The position numbers were made by a program, and so were the translations under genes. Below are positions 13,805 to 22,111 of a stretch of DNA of 64,000 nucleotides, in pieces (position 1 is the first letter of the stretch; every line of letters begins with the position of its first letter). The stretch lies in the NCBI RefSeq assembly GCF_012396185.1, contig NZ_JAAXOW010000001.1, positions 1,302,001-1,366,000 on the forward strand. Direction: 5' to 3'. Below the pieces are notes generated by a model. That model did not search any database, had not been told where the DNA came from, and saw nothing but the letters and a program-made list of their open reading frames with translations. The DNA is from Sanguibacter hominis ATCC BAA-789. GTDB taxonomy: Bacteria > Actinomycetota > Actinomycetes > Actinomycetales > Cellulomonadaceae.

Positions 13805-16084
13805 TCAGGCGACCGTGAACGCCGCCGTGAGCAGGTCCTCAGTACGAGAGCTCGGGCCGACGCGCAGCTCGAAGTCGCCCGGCTCGACGACGCGGTCGCC
13901 CGCGGCGTTGACGATCGTGCACTCCGCGACAGGCAGCTCGACGTCGACGACGCGCGTCTCCCCGGGCGCAAGCTCGACGACGCGGTACGTCTTGAGCTCC
14001 TGGTCCGCCCAGCTCGCGGACGTGACGACGTCGCTCATGTAGACCTGCACGACCTCGCGCGCCGGGCGCGTGCCCGTGTTCGTGAGGCGGACGGTGCCGC
14101 GGATCGTGCCGTCCGCGCTGAGCTCGGACTCGGCGAGCGCGAGGTCCGCGTACTCGACGGTCGTGTACGTCAGGCCCTCGCCGAACGCGAACGCCGTGCG
14201 CTGCGTGAGGTCGGCGTACCGCGAGCCGTGCTGGCCGCGCAGCTGGTTGTAGTACGTCGGCTGCTGGCCGACGTGCACCGCGAACGAGATCGGCAGGCGA
14301 CCCGACGGCTCGGTGATGCCGAGCAGGATCTCGGCGAGCGCCCGCCCGCCCTGCATGCCGGGGTTGGCCGCCCAGACGAACGCGGCGGCGTCGAGCACGA
14401 CCTGCGGCAGCACGTGCGGCTTCGACGCGAGGAGCACGACGACCAACGGCTTGCCGGTCGCGGCGAGCGCCTCGAGCATGGCGACCTGCCCGCCGAGCAG
14501 CTCGAGCGTCGCAGTCGACTTGCACTCACCGACGAGCTCGATGCGGTCACCGACGACGGCGACGACGTAGTCCGCGTCCTGCGCGGCCGCGACGGCCTCG
14601 GCGATGAGCGCCTCGTCCGGCCCGGTCGGCGCGGCGACCTTGGGTCGCGGCTGCCCGTCGGGGAAGAACGCGCCGTCCGGGTCGTCGGCGAGTGTGATGA
14701 TGTCCGCGCCGCGCGAGTAGGTGACCTCCCAGTCGGCGGGCACGTGGTTGCGCAGCCCGTCGAGGACGGTCGTGACCATCTCGCGTGGGTGCCCGTCCAT
14801 GAGCCAGGGCGCCTGGCCGGACGCGCCGGCCCAGTCGCCGAGCGTCGTGTGCGGGTCGTCGGCGTTGGGGCCGACGACGGCGATGCGGCGCGGTGTCGCG
14901 TCGCCCCCGGTCGCGCGGGCGTCGGGCCCGGCGGTGAAGCCGCCTGCGAACGGCAGCACGCCGTCGTTCGTCAGCAGCGTGATCGAGCGGCGCGCGACGT
15001 CGAGGTTCGCGGCCGTGTGCTCGGCCGTGCCGATGACCGCCTGCTGGCGGGCGTCGTCGGGCTTGCGCGGGTCCTCGAAGAGGCCGAGCTCGAACTTGAG
15101 CGTGAGGATGCGCGCGGCTGCGGCGTCGACGAGCGCCTCGTCGAGCATGCCGCGGGCGACGGCGTCCTGCGCGCCCTCGAAGAAACCGGGCGTCGTCATG
15201 ATCATGTCGTTGCCGGCCTTCACGGCCGCCGCGGCGGCGTGCGTGTGGTCGGGCATGAGGTGCTGCTCCCAGATGAGGCGGCCCACGTTGTCCCAGTCCG
15301 TGATGAGGGTGCCCGTGTAGCCCCACTCGCCGCGCAGCACGTCGTTGAGCAGCCAGTCGTTGAGGGTGATCGGCACGCCGTCGGTCGACTGGTAGCCGAG
15401 CATGAACGTGCGGCAGCCCTCGCGCGCGACGCGCTCGAACGGCGGCAGGAACCAGGAGCGCATCTTGCGGCGGGAGACGTCGGCCTCGCTCGCGTCGCGG
15501 CCGCCCTGCGTCTCGGAGTACGCGGCGAAGTGCTTGGCGGTCGCGAGGATCGCCGTCGGGTCGTCGAGGCCGGCGCCCTGGTAGCCGCGGACCATCGCGG
15601 ACGCGAGCTCACCGATGAGGAACGGGTCCTCGCCGAACGTCTCGGAGACGCGGCCCCAGCGCAGGTCGCGGGCGATGCACAGGACGGGGGAGAAGGTCCA
15701 GTGGATGCCCGTCGCGGCGGCCTCGACGGCGGTGATGCGGGCGGCGCGCTCGACGAGCTCGGGGTCCCAGGAGGCGGCCATGCCGAGCTGGGTGGGGAAG
15801 ATCGTCGTGCCCTTGAAGAACGAGTGGCCGTGGATGCAGTCCTCGGCGATGAGGAGCGGGATGCGCAGGCGCGTGGTCTCGGTGAGCGCGTGGGCCTCGC
15901 GGACCAGCTCGGGCGAGGTGTGCAGGATCGAGCCGACGTGCTTCTCCTCGATGAGGTGGCGGACGCCGTAGCTCGCGTCGAGCTGGAGCATCTGGCCGAC
16001 CTTCTCGGGGAGCGTCATGCGTCCGAGGAGGTCCGCGACGCGGTCGGGGACCGGGAGGGACGGGTCGAGGTAGGGCAGGGTCAC
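13805..16084 (-). CDS. beta-glucosidase, glycoside hydrolase family 3
   Basis: 759-aa GH3 enzyme that releases glucose from the non-reducing end of beta-glucosides. Residues 1-310 form the TIM barrel, with substrate-binding AEDCIHGHSFF, the K-H pair TAKHFAAYSETQGGRD, and the nucleophile Asp263 in ITDWDNVG. Residues about 370-590 form the alpha/beta sandwich with VVGDRIELVGE. A fibronectin-III-like domain (about 650-755) ends the protein. There is no signal peptide, so it acts in the cytoplasm on imported oligosaccharides. A CebR-type box lies 56 bp upstream, which argues for cellobiose or cello-oligosaccharides as substrate. No transporter is adjacent. Confidence 0.94.
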   Translation of the reverse strand: MTLPYLDPSLPVPDRVADLLGRMTLPEKVGQMLQLDASYGVRHLIEEKHVGSILHTSPELVREAHALTETTRLRIPLLIAEDCIHGHSFFKGTTIFPTQLGMAASWDPELVERAARITAVEAAATGIHWTFSPVLCIARDLRWGRVSETFGEDPFLIGELASAMVRGYQGAGLDDPTAILATAKHFAAYSETQGGRDASEADVSRRKMRSWFLPPFERVAREGCRTFMLGYQSTDGVPITLNDWLLNDVLRGEWGYTGTLITDWDNVGRLIWEQHLMPDHTHAAAAAVKAGNDMIMTTPGFFEGAQDAVARGMLDEALVDAAAARILTLKFELGLFEDPRKPDDARQQAVIGTAEHTAANLDVARRSITLLTNDGVLPFAGGFTAGPDARATGGDATPRRIAVVGPNADDPHTTLGDWAGASGQAPWLMDGHPREMVTTVLDGLRNHVPADWEVTYSRGADIITLADDPDGAFFPDGQPRPKVAAPTGPDEALIAEAVAAAQDADYVVAVVGDRIELVGECKSTATLELLGGQVAMLEALAATGKPLVVVLLASKPHVLPQVVLDAAAFVWAANPGMQGGRALAEILLGITEPSGRLPISFAVHVGQQPTYYNQLRGQHGSRYADLTQRTAFAFGEGLTYTTVEYADLALAESELSADGTIRGTVRLTNTGTRPAREVVQVYMSDVVTSASWADQELKTYRVVELAPGETRVVDVELPVAECTIVNAAGDRVVEPGDFELRVGPSSRTEDLLTAAFTVA

Positions 16085-16139
16085 GGGAGGGTCCTCTCAC
16101 GGCGGCGTCGGCGTCTCGGGCGGTGGCCCGGGGTGGGTG

Positions 16140-16153
16140 TGGCAGCGCTCCCA
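16140..16153. promoter_or_regulatory. CebR-type (LacI family) operator
   Basis: TGGCAGCGCTCCCA matches the 14-bp palindrome TGGGAGCGCTCCCA of the actinobacterial cellobiose repressor CebR/CelR at 13 of 14 positions. It lies 56 bp before the GH3 beta-glucosidase start, on its promoter. No cebR-like gene lies beside it. Confidence 0.75.
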
Positions 16154-16244
16154 CACTTGCACAGGCGAGCATAGTCGAATCGTTCCGACAAGGCCACGGG
16201 CCCTGACCAGCGGGGCGATCGGCGGGGTGGCTCAGGCCCTGGGC

Positions 16245-17138
16245 TCAGGGGGCGGGCGCGGGCGGCCCGGCTGGTCGAGGCGGCTCCGGCGCCGTCACCG
16301 CCGACCCGAGGCTCGCCGCGATGACCGCCCCGGCCGCCACCACGTGCAGCGCATCGACCGCCTGGCTCAGCAGCAGCCACCCGAACAGCATCGCGACCGC
16401 CGGCTCGAGGCTCAGCATGATCCCGAACGGGCGCGGCGACAGGCGCCGCAGCGCCGCGAGCTCGAGCGTGTACGGAACGACCGACGCCAGCAGGCCCGTG
16501 ACGACCGCGAGCAGCAACAGCGACGCGTCGTCGCGCACGACGACCGCGTCCGCCGCGCCGAACGGCGCGAGCGCGACCGCCGCGACCGCCGCCGCGACCA
16601 CGAGACCACCCTGCCCCGGCACAGTCCGCGCCACGCGCGAGCTCGCGAGGATGTACGCCGCCCAGAACGCTCCCGCGCCGAGCGCGAACGCGACGCCCCA
16701 CGGGTCGAGCCGGCCGCCGACGTCGTCCGACGACAGTCCCAGCGCCGCGACCCCCGCAGCCGCCGTGGCGACCCACACCAGGTCCCTCGCCCGCCGCGTC
16801 AGCACCGCCGACAGCGCGAGCGGTCCCACGAACTCGATCGTCACCGCGACCCCGAGCGGGATCCGCGCGATCGCCTCGTAGAACATGCCGTTCATCGCCG
16901 CGAGCGTCACCCCGAACACGACCGCGGCGCGCCACTGCGCCGCCGTCCATCCGCGTACGCGCGGCCGGAACAGCACCCCCAGCACGACGGCGGCCACCGC
17001 GAGCCGCAGGAACGACACCCCGGCGGGGGACACGTCGTCGAACAGGTGGGCAGCGCCCGCGGCGCCGAGCTGGAGAGACACGCACGAGCCGAGCACGAGC
17101 CCCAGCGCGGGGACGGACGACGGACGGGCGGACGGCAC
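16245..17138 (-). CDS. EamA/DMT family exporter (RhtA-like)
   Basis: 297-aa membrane protein with ten predicted helices arranged as two EamA repeats (about residues 10-135 and 148-280). The family signatures are AAHLFDDVSPAGVSFLRLAVAAVVL, AMNGMFYEAIARIPLGVAVTIEFVGPL and, in the second repeat, LASVVPYTLELAALRRLSPRPFGIMLSLEPAVAMLFGWLLL. The glutamates in the IEF and LEP segments are the landmark of the RhtA/threonine-homoserine exporter group, so amino-acid efflux is the best guess. It is a lone gene with a Pro/Ala tail. Confidence 0.85.
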   Translation of the reverse strand: MPSARPSSVPALGLVLGSCVSLQLGAAGAAHLFDDVSPAGVSFLRLAVAAVVLGVLFRPRVRGWTAAQWRAAVVFGVTLAAMNGMFYEAIARIPLGVAVTIEFVGPLALSAVLTRRARDLVWVATAAAGVAALGLSSDDVGGRLDPWGVAFALGAGAFWAAYILASSRVARTVPGQGGLVVAAAVAAVALAPFGAADAVVVRDDASLLLLAVVTGLLASVVPYTLELAALRRLSPRPFGIMLSLEPAVAMLFGWLLLSQAVDALHVVAAGAVIAASLGSAVTAPEPPRPAGPPAPAP

Positions 17139-17194
17139 GTGACCACTGTCTCACCCGAGGTGGACATGTCAGGACCCGGTAGTCGAGAGATCAT

Positions 17195-17722
17195 GTGGAT
17201 GTGAGCGCCCACACGAGCGACGCCGCCACCAGGCCCGCCGCACCCTTCGACATGGCTGCCGCGCGCGCCCTCTGGGAGGAGTACGCCGCGGCCCACCCCG
17301 ACGTGGTCGCCGAGCACCCCGAGTGGGAGGTCGACCGGTTCGCCGACACGGCCGACTATGCGACCGAGATCGCCGGGTGGATCGAGACGCGCCACAAGCG
17401 CGCGACGTCGGACCTCGTCGACACGTTCCTCCAGCGCGGTGTGCCGCTGCCGCGCGTCGGCGCGCACTGGGTCGTGTGCGACGGCGACGGCAAGCCCCGC
17501 TACGTCCTGCGAACCCTGGGCCTCCGCCTCGGCACGATCTGGACCGCCGACGAGTCGTTCGCCGTGGACGAGGGTGACGGCACCCTCGACGAGTGGCGCG
17601 ACGTCCACCGCCGCTACTGGACACGCATCTGCGCGTCTCGTGGCGAGGTGTTCACGGACGCGACGCCCGTCGTCCTCGAGCGCTTCGAGGTGGTCTGGCC
17701 TGCTACTGCCGCCGACCGCTAA
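17195..17722 (+). CDS. ASCH domain protein
   Basis: 175-aa protein carrying an ASCH (ASC-1 homology) fold from about residue 45 to 165. It has the substrate-groove blocks VPLPRVGAHWVVCDGDGKPRYVLRT and DESFAVDEGDGTLDEWRDVHRRYW, which are typical of the actinobacterial group. ASCH proteins belong to the PUA-like superfamily and bind RNA or modified nucleosides; some hydrolyse N4-acetylcytidine. Activity here is unproven. The GTG at 17195 is used, but a second GTG two codons on is equally possible. No ribosome site is visible for either. Confidence 0.8.
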   Translation: MDVSAHTSDAATRPAAPFDMAAARALWEEYAAAHPDVVAEHPEWEVDRFADTADYATEIAGWIETRHKRATSDLVDTFLQRGVPLPRVGAHWVVCDGDGKPRYVLRTLGLRLGTIWTADESFAVDEGDGTLDEWRDVHRRYWTRICASRGEVFTDATPVVLERFEVVWPATAADR

Positions 17723-17782
17723 AGTGCTCCTGCGCGGCCGCTGACCAGGCCGTCCATGTCGAGCACGACCAGGGGGCACGCG

Positions 17783-18526
17783 GTGGCATGCACGATCTCG
17801 GGCGCTCGTAGGGCTGTGGCCGTCGTCGCGACCGCAGCGCTCCTCCTGGTAGGCGCGGCCACGGCCGCCGCGCCCGCCCACGCTGCCGACCCGAAGCCCA
17901 CCATCACGATCGGAACGATCAAGAACAAGAGCGTCACTCGCGGCAAGACCGCGACGATCAAGCCGGTCTACAAGACCAAGGGCAACGTCAAGGTCGTCCG
18001 CGCGCAGCTGCACGTCGTGAAGAACCGCCACTTCCTCCACCGCTACAAGAGGTCGGTCAAGCTCCCCGCCGGTAAGTACAAGATCACGACCCTCATCACG
18101 TACAAGACATGGCGGCCGCGGAAGGTCACGGATGTCAGGCTGAAGACCGTGACAGTCCCGTTGACGCAGGGCGCCGCGACGTTGCGGTGCACGGTCGGCG
18201 GGATCGTGAGCTTCGAGTACACGCACCGCGACCCGACGCATCGCGCTTCGTTGGAGTGTGTTGATCCGGTGACCCGCGGCACGGTCACGTATGGGCCCGT
18301 CGACCTGTGGTTCTCGAAGGACCAGGGGATCTGGATCGGTCACGGCCTGCGGGGCGACGGGTTCGCGCTGGCGAACCTGTGGGCCAAGGGCGCGCAGGAC
18401 ACGATCGTCGCCCCGAGGGACGAGCTCAAGGCCTTCGTCTCCACCAGGACGACGCGCACCGTCAAGGACTGGTCGTACGAGAAGACCAAGCAGAAGGTGC
18501 AGTGGGTGACCGTCCGGCCCCGGTGA
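17783..18526 (+). CDS. secreted lysine-rich protein, tandem paralogue 1
   Basis: 247-aa exported protein with a Sec signal (ISGARRAVAVVATAALLLVGAATAAAPAHA, cleavage likely after AHA). A basic beta-rich domain follows (KPTITIGTIKNKSVTRGKTATIKPVYKTKGNVKVV), then a C-terminal half with one Cys pair (RCTVGG and ECVDP). I recognise no family. The GTG start at 17783 is preferred over the ATG at 17756. It has an AGGGGG ribosome site, and it makes the signal peptide align residue for residue with the second paralogue. The protein is far richer in Lys than its neighbours. It may bind cell wall or polyanions, but that is a guess. Confidence 0.75.
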   Translation: MACTISGARRAVAVVATAALLLVGAATAAAPAHAADPKPTITIGTIKNKSVTRGKTATIKPVYKTKGNVKVVRAQLHVVKNRHFLHRYKRSVKLPAGKYKITTLITYKTWRPRKVTDVRLKTVTVPLTQGAATLRCTVGGIVSFEYTHRDPTHRASLECVDPVTRGTVTYGPVDLWFSKDQGIWIGHGLRGDGFALANLWAKGAQDTIVAPRDELKAFVSTRTTRTVKDWSYEKTKQKVQWVTVRPR

Positions 18527-18680
18527 CCTGCAGGGACCCCGGCTTGCTCGCACAGGCTCGCGCGTCTCCAGGCTCATGCTCGACGCCCGAGGTGCCGATA
18601 GGTGAGCAGCGGTGCGTCCGGGGGGATCTGAGGGGCCCGAGCCGCGCCGGATCCGGGCACCACCACCAAGGAGAAGCACC

Positions 18681-19397
18681 ATGTCAGTCATCACCTCCGG
18701 CGCGCGCAGGATCGTCGCCACCGTCGCGACCTCCGCGCTCATCCTGGCGGGCGCCGCCGTCGCTGCCGCGCCTGCCGGCGCAGCCGACGTCAAGCCCACC
18801 GTCACGATCGGCAAGATCGCGAAGAAGTCGGTCGTCAAGGGCAAGAAGGCGACGGTCAAGCCGGTCGTCAGGGCCAAGGGCAACGTCAAGATCCTCTCGA
18901 CGACCGTCACCGTCACCAAGGCGGGCAAGGCAGTCGCGAAGAACAAGAAGTCCGCGAAGCTCGGTACGGGCGTCTACAAGGTCAAGACGACCGTCACGTA
19001 CAAGACGTGGACCACGAAGACCACGACGAAGAAGGTCACGGTCCCGCTCACCGACGGCGCGGCGCCGATGATGTGCAAGGCGTCCGACGTCGAGAAGATC
19101 AAGCCGGTCGAGATGCTCACGCACATGGCCGACGTCGCGTGCACCGACCCGAAGACCAAGGGCACCGTCAAGTTCTCGAACGTCCTCTTCGGCTACGACG
19201 AGAACGACGGTGCCTGGTACGGCGCCGACCTTCGCGGCAACGGCATCGCCTTCGAGGACCTCATGCGCACCACGTCGCAGGAGTCGTACGTCATCCCGGT
19301 CGACTCGCTCAAGGTCACTGTCAAGGCCAAGACGAAGGTCTGGTCGAAGATCAAGACCAAGAAGTCCGTGCAGACGGTGAAGATCTCCGCCAAGTGA
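18681..19397 (+). CDS. secreted lysine-rich protein, tandem paralogue 2
   Basis: 238-aa homologue of the preceding gene. It has the same signal layout (ITSGARRIVATVATSALILAGAAVAAAPAGA) and the same N-terminal repeat of lysine-rich strands (KPTVTIGKIAKKSVVKGKKATVKPV). The aligned pattern VTYKTWTTKTTTKKVTVPLTDGAA is shared, as is a Cys pair (MMCKAS / ACTDPKTKGTV). Lysine exceeds 15 percent, strikingly high for such a GC-rich genome. A clear ribosome site (AAGGAG) supports the ATG at 18681. The pair arose by tandem duplication and has diverged. An 11-bp-stem terminator follows directly. Confidence 0.8.
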   Translation: MSVITSGARRIVATVATSALILAGAAVAAAPAGAADVKPTVTIGKIAKKSVVKGKKATVKPVVRAKGNVKILSTTVTVTKAGKAVAKNKKSAKLGTGVYKVKTTVTYKTWTTKTTTKKVTVPLTDGAAPMMCKASDVEKIKPVEMLTHMADVACTDPKTKGTVKFSNVLFGYDENDGAWYGADLRGNGIAFEDLMRTTSQESYVIPVDSLKVTVKAKTKVWSKIKTKKSVQTVKISAK

Positions 19398-19404
19398 TGT
19401 GACA

Positions 19405-19430
19405 GGGCCGGGCGCTGAGGCGCCCGGCCC
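19405..19430 (+). terminator. rho-independent-type hairpin after the secreted paralogue pair
   Basis: Perfect 11-bp stem GGGCCGGGCGC / GCGCCCGGCCC with loop TGAG, starting 8 bp after the stop codon at 19395-19397. A short mixed T/C tail follows. Confidence 0.85.
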
Positions 19431-19504
19431 TCGTCGTCTGGCGCCGACCCTCGGCGTTCGTCGTGTCCCGGGCCCCGGTCAGCGACCGGACCGCCGGTCC
19501 GCGC

Positions 19505-20536
19505 TCAGCGCGCGGGCGGTGCCGTCGAGCCGCGCACGACGAGCGACGTCTCGACGACGGTCTCGTGCTCTGTGGGCCGGCCCGCGAGGGTGTCGAGGAG
19601 AAGTTGCGCGGCAAGCTCGCCCTGGAGCGCGACCTGCTGGTTGACGGTCGTGAGGTCGACGAACGACGACACGGGGTGGTCATCGATGCCGACGATCGAG
19701 ATGTCCTCCGGGATGCGCAGGCCGCGCCGGACGATCGCCTGGGTCGCGCCGTAGGCGAGCTCGTCGCTGTGCGCGAAGACCGCGGTGGGCATGGGGTCGC
19801 CCCGCTCGGCGCAGCCGTCGAGGATCGAGTCGATCGCTGCGGCTGCTTCCGTGCCGACCCAGGTGATGTTCCGGACGAGGTTGCCGTCGGCGGCGACGCC
19901 GGCGTCGCGCAGCGCCTCGTGCCAGGCGCGTGACCGGCCGGATGCGTCGGGCCAGTCGGGGTGGTGCGGGTCGGTGCCGGCGATCATGGCGATGCGCCGG
20001 TGGCCGAGGTCCAGCAGGTGCTGGACGGCTTGCCGTCCCGCGGCGGAGTCGTCGATGTGGACGTTCGGGTAGTCGGCCGTCTGGCCGCCTGCGGCGACCA
20101 CCTGGACGCCGAGCAGCTCGAGGCGCTTCTGCTCTGCGGCGTCGACGGGGAAGGCGACCGCGATGACGGCGTCGACCTTGCGGCGCGCAGGCAGCCGGGT
20201 GAGGAACGTTGCGCGGTCCTCGGGGCCGTCGACGTGGTACAGCAGGAGGTCCATGTTGGCGCGCGAGAGGACGCGCTCGATCCCGGAGACCATCTCGCCG
20301 AAGAACCACCGGTTGATGTGCGGGACGACGAGGGCGACACGGCGGGCGGCGCCGCCTGCGAGGCGCTGCGCCTCGGGGGAGGCGACGTAGTCGAGCTCGC
20401 TCGCGGCCTCGAGGACGCGGGCGCGGGTCGACGCGGCGACGCCGTAGGCGCCGTTGAGCGCGCGCGACGCGGTCGCGAGGGAGACTCCGGCGGCCTGGGC
20501 GACGTCGTTGAGGCTCGGCGTGCTTCCAGAGGACAT
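19505..20536 (-). CDS. LacI family repressor, probable regulator of sucrose phosphorylase
   Basis: 343-aa LacI/GalR protein. The N-terminal HTH is SLNDVAQAAGVSLATASRALNGAYGVAASTRARVLEAASELDY. The hinge is PEAQRLAGGAARRVALVVP, and the periplasmic-binding-like sugar domain runs from residue 62 to the end (with IVGIDDHPVSSFVDLTTV). The ATG at 20536 is chosen because -10 TACGAT ends 6 bases upstream; longer open frame beyond it is shadow. It is divergent from sucrose phosphorylase, and two GCGC-centred palindromes lie between. This is the standard layout of a local sugar repressor, with sucrose or a derivative as the probable inducer. Confidence 0.92.
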   Translation of the reverse strand: MSSGSTPSLNDVAQAAGVSLATASRALNGAYGVAASTRARVLEAASELDYVASPEAQRLAGGAARRVALVVPHINRWFFGEMVSGIERVLSRANMDLLLYHVDGPEDRATFLTRLPARRKVDAVIAVAFPVDAAEQKRLELLGVQVVAAGGQTADYPNVHIDDSAAGRQAVQHLLDLGHRRIAMIAGTDPHHPDWPDASGRSRAWHEALRDAGVAADGNLVRNITWVGTEAAAAIDSILDGCAERGDPMPTAVFAHSDELAYGATQAIVRRGLRIPEDISIVGIDDHPVSSFVDLTTVNQQVALQGELAAQLLLDTLAGRPTEHETVVETSLVVRGSTAPPAR

Positions 20537-20542
20537 GTGCCG

Positions 20543-20548
20543 ATCGTA
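20543..20548 (-). promoter_or_regulatory. -10 element of the LacI-type repressor gene
   Basis: Read on the minus strand it is TACGAT, ending 6 bases before the ATG at 20536. The message is therefore probably leaderless. The operator at 20569-20580 would cover its -35 region. Confidence 0.55.
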
Positions 20549-20568
20549 TGCCTGGAGCGGGCACAAAA

Positions 20569-20580
20569 GAAAGCGCTTCC
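20569..20580. promoter_or_regulatory. LacI-type operator (repressor-gene side)
   Basis: GAAAGCGCTTCC is a near-perfect palindrome with the central AGCGCT typical of LacI/GalR sites. It is 31 bp (about three helical turns) from the operator on the sucrose phosphorylase side. It should mediate autoregulation. Confidence 0.75.
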
Positions 20581-20593
20581 GGCGGATCGCCCC

Positions 20594-20623
20594 TTGACGT
20601 CGGAAGCGCTTCCGATCCATGCT
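20594..20623 (+). promoter_or_regulatory. sucrose phosphorylase promoter with embedded LacI-type operator
   Basis: -35 TTGACG (20594) and -10 CATGCT (20618) are 18 bp apart, and the -10 ends 6 bases before the ATG. The perfect 16-bp palindrome TCGGAAGCGCTTCCGA (20600-20615) fills the spacer, so a bound repressor would exclude polymerase. Confidence 0.75.
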
Positions 20624-20629
20624 GGGAAC

Positions 20630-22111
20630 ATGAAGAACCAGGTCCAGCTCATCACCTACGCCGACCGCCTCGGCGGCGACCTCGCCGGCACCGCGCGCAT
20701 CCTGCGCGAACGCTTCGCAGGAGCGTTCGGCGGCGTGCACCTCCTGCCCTTCTTCACGCCGTTCGACGGCGCCGACGCGGGCTTCGACCCCGTGGACCAC
20801 ACCGCCGTCGACCCCCGCCTCGGCTCGTGGGACGACGTCCGCGACCTCTCCCAGACGCACGACACCGTCGTCGACCTCATTGTCAACCACGTCTCCGCCG
20901 ACTCCGCTGCGTTCCAGGACGTGCTGCGCCACGGCACGGCGTCCCCGCACTTCCCCATGTTCCTCACCATGTCGTCCGTCTTCCCCGACGGCGCGACCGA
21001 GGCCGAGCTCGCGCGCATCTACCGCCCCCGCCCCGGCCTGCCCTTCACCGCGATGCGTCTCGGCGACGAGCTGCGCTTCGTGTGGACGACGTTCACCCCC
21101 CAGCAGGTCGACATCGACATCCGCTCCGAGCAGGGCCGCGCCTACCTCACGAGCATCCTCGACGTCGTCGCCGCCGCCGGCGTGAGCCTCGTGCGGCTCG
21201 ACGCCGTCGGCTACGCCGTCAAGACGCCCGGCACCACGAGCTTCATGACCCCCGAGACGTTCACGTTCATCGAGGAGTTCACTGCCGAGGCCCGCGCCAA
21301 GGGCGTCGAGGTCCTCGTCGAGGTGCACTCGTACTACCAGCGGCAGATCGAGATCGGCCGGTCCGTCGACCTCGTCTACGACTTCGCCCTGCCGCCCCTC
21401 GTGCTGCACGCCCTGTACACGGGCGACGGCTCCGTCCTCGCCGAGTGGATGCGCATCCGGCCCCGCAACGCCGTGACCGTCCTCGACACGCACGACGGCA
21501 TCGGCGTGATCGACGTCGGCCCCGACCAGACCGTGCGCCCGGGCGAGGCCCCGCGGCCCGGGCTGCTCGACGCCACCCAGATCGACCAGCTCGTCGAGGG
21601 CATCCACGAGCACACGCGCGGCACGAGCCGCCTCGCGACCGGCGCCGCGGCGTCGAACCTCGACCTGTACCAGGTCAACTCGACGTTCTACGACGCCCTC
21701 GGTGGCGACGACCGCCGGTACCTCGCGGCCCGCGCCATCCAGGTGTTCACGCCGGGCGTACCGCAGGTCTACTACGTCGGCGCGCTCGCGGGCGGCAACG
21801 ACGTCGAGCTGCTCGAGCGCACGGGCGTCGGACGGGACATCAACCGGCACCACTTCACGCCCGCGGAGATCGACGCGGCCCTCGAGCGTCCCGTCGTGCG
21901 CGCGCAGCTCGACCTGTTCCGCCTGCGCAACGAGGTCCCCGCGTTCGACGGCGACGTCGAGGCGAGCCTCGACGGCAGCGTCCTGACGATGGTGCGCCGC
22001 GGCGTCGAGGTGCCCGACGCCGTCGCGACCCTGCGCGTCGACCTCGCCACGGGCGAGGCGGACGTCGAGGTCACGGGGCCCGCGCCGCGGACCTGGACGT
22101 CCCGGATCTAG
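20630..22111 (+). CDS. sucrose phosphorylase (GH13 subfamily 18)
   Basis: 493-aa cytoplasmic enzyme that converts sucrose and phosphate to glucose-1-phosphate and fructose. The N-terminus MKNQVQLITYADRLGGDL is diagnostic. Catalytic residues sit at the same numbers as in the bifidobacterial enzyme: nucleophile Asp191 in RLDAVGYAVK, acid/base Glu231 in LVEVHSYY, and transition-state Asp289 in LDTHDGIGVID. The loop VNSTFYDALGGDD and GVPQVYYVG complete the match. Its promoter carries a LacI-type operator and the divergent gene encodes the likely repressor. No sucrose transporter is adjacent, so uptake must be encoded elsewhere. The stop overlaps the convergent P450 stop. Confidence 0.95.
   Translation: MKNQVQLITYADRLGGDLAGTARILRERFAGAFGGVHLLPFFTPFDGADAGFDPVDHTAVDPRLGSWDDVRDLSQTHDTVVDLIVNHVSADSAAFQDVLRHGTASPHFPMFLTMSSVFPDGATEAELARIYRPRPGLPFTAMRLGDELRFVWTTFTPQQVDIDIRSEQGRAYLTSILDVVAAAGVSLVRLDAVGYAVKTPGTTSFMTPETFTFIEEFTAEARAKGVEVLVEVHSYYQRQIEIGRSVDLVYDFALPPLVLHALYTGDGSVLAEWMRIRPRNAVTVLDTHDGIGVIDVGPDQTVRPGEAPRPGLLDATQIDQLVEGIHEHTRGTSRLATGAAASNLDLYQVNSTFYDALGGDDRRYLAARAIQVFTPGVPQVYYVGALAGGNDVELLERTGVGRDINRHHFTPAEIDAALERPVVRAQLDLFRLRNEVPAFDGDVEASLDGSVLTMVRRGVEVPDAVATLRVDLATGEADVEVTGPAPRTWTSRI

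Noticed and set aside
16064-16075. GAGGTAGGG near the GH3 start as a further array unit
   Set aside because: It is the codons for Tyr-Leu-Asp in the GH3 N-terminus (reverse strand) and has no neighbour at 19 bp. Similar lone octamers occur inside other genes (for example about 30757 and 31543) where they encode Tyr-Leu.
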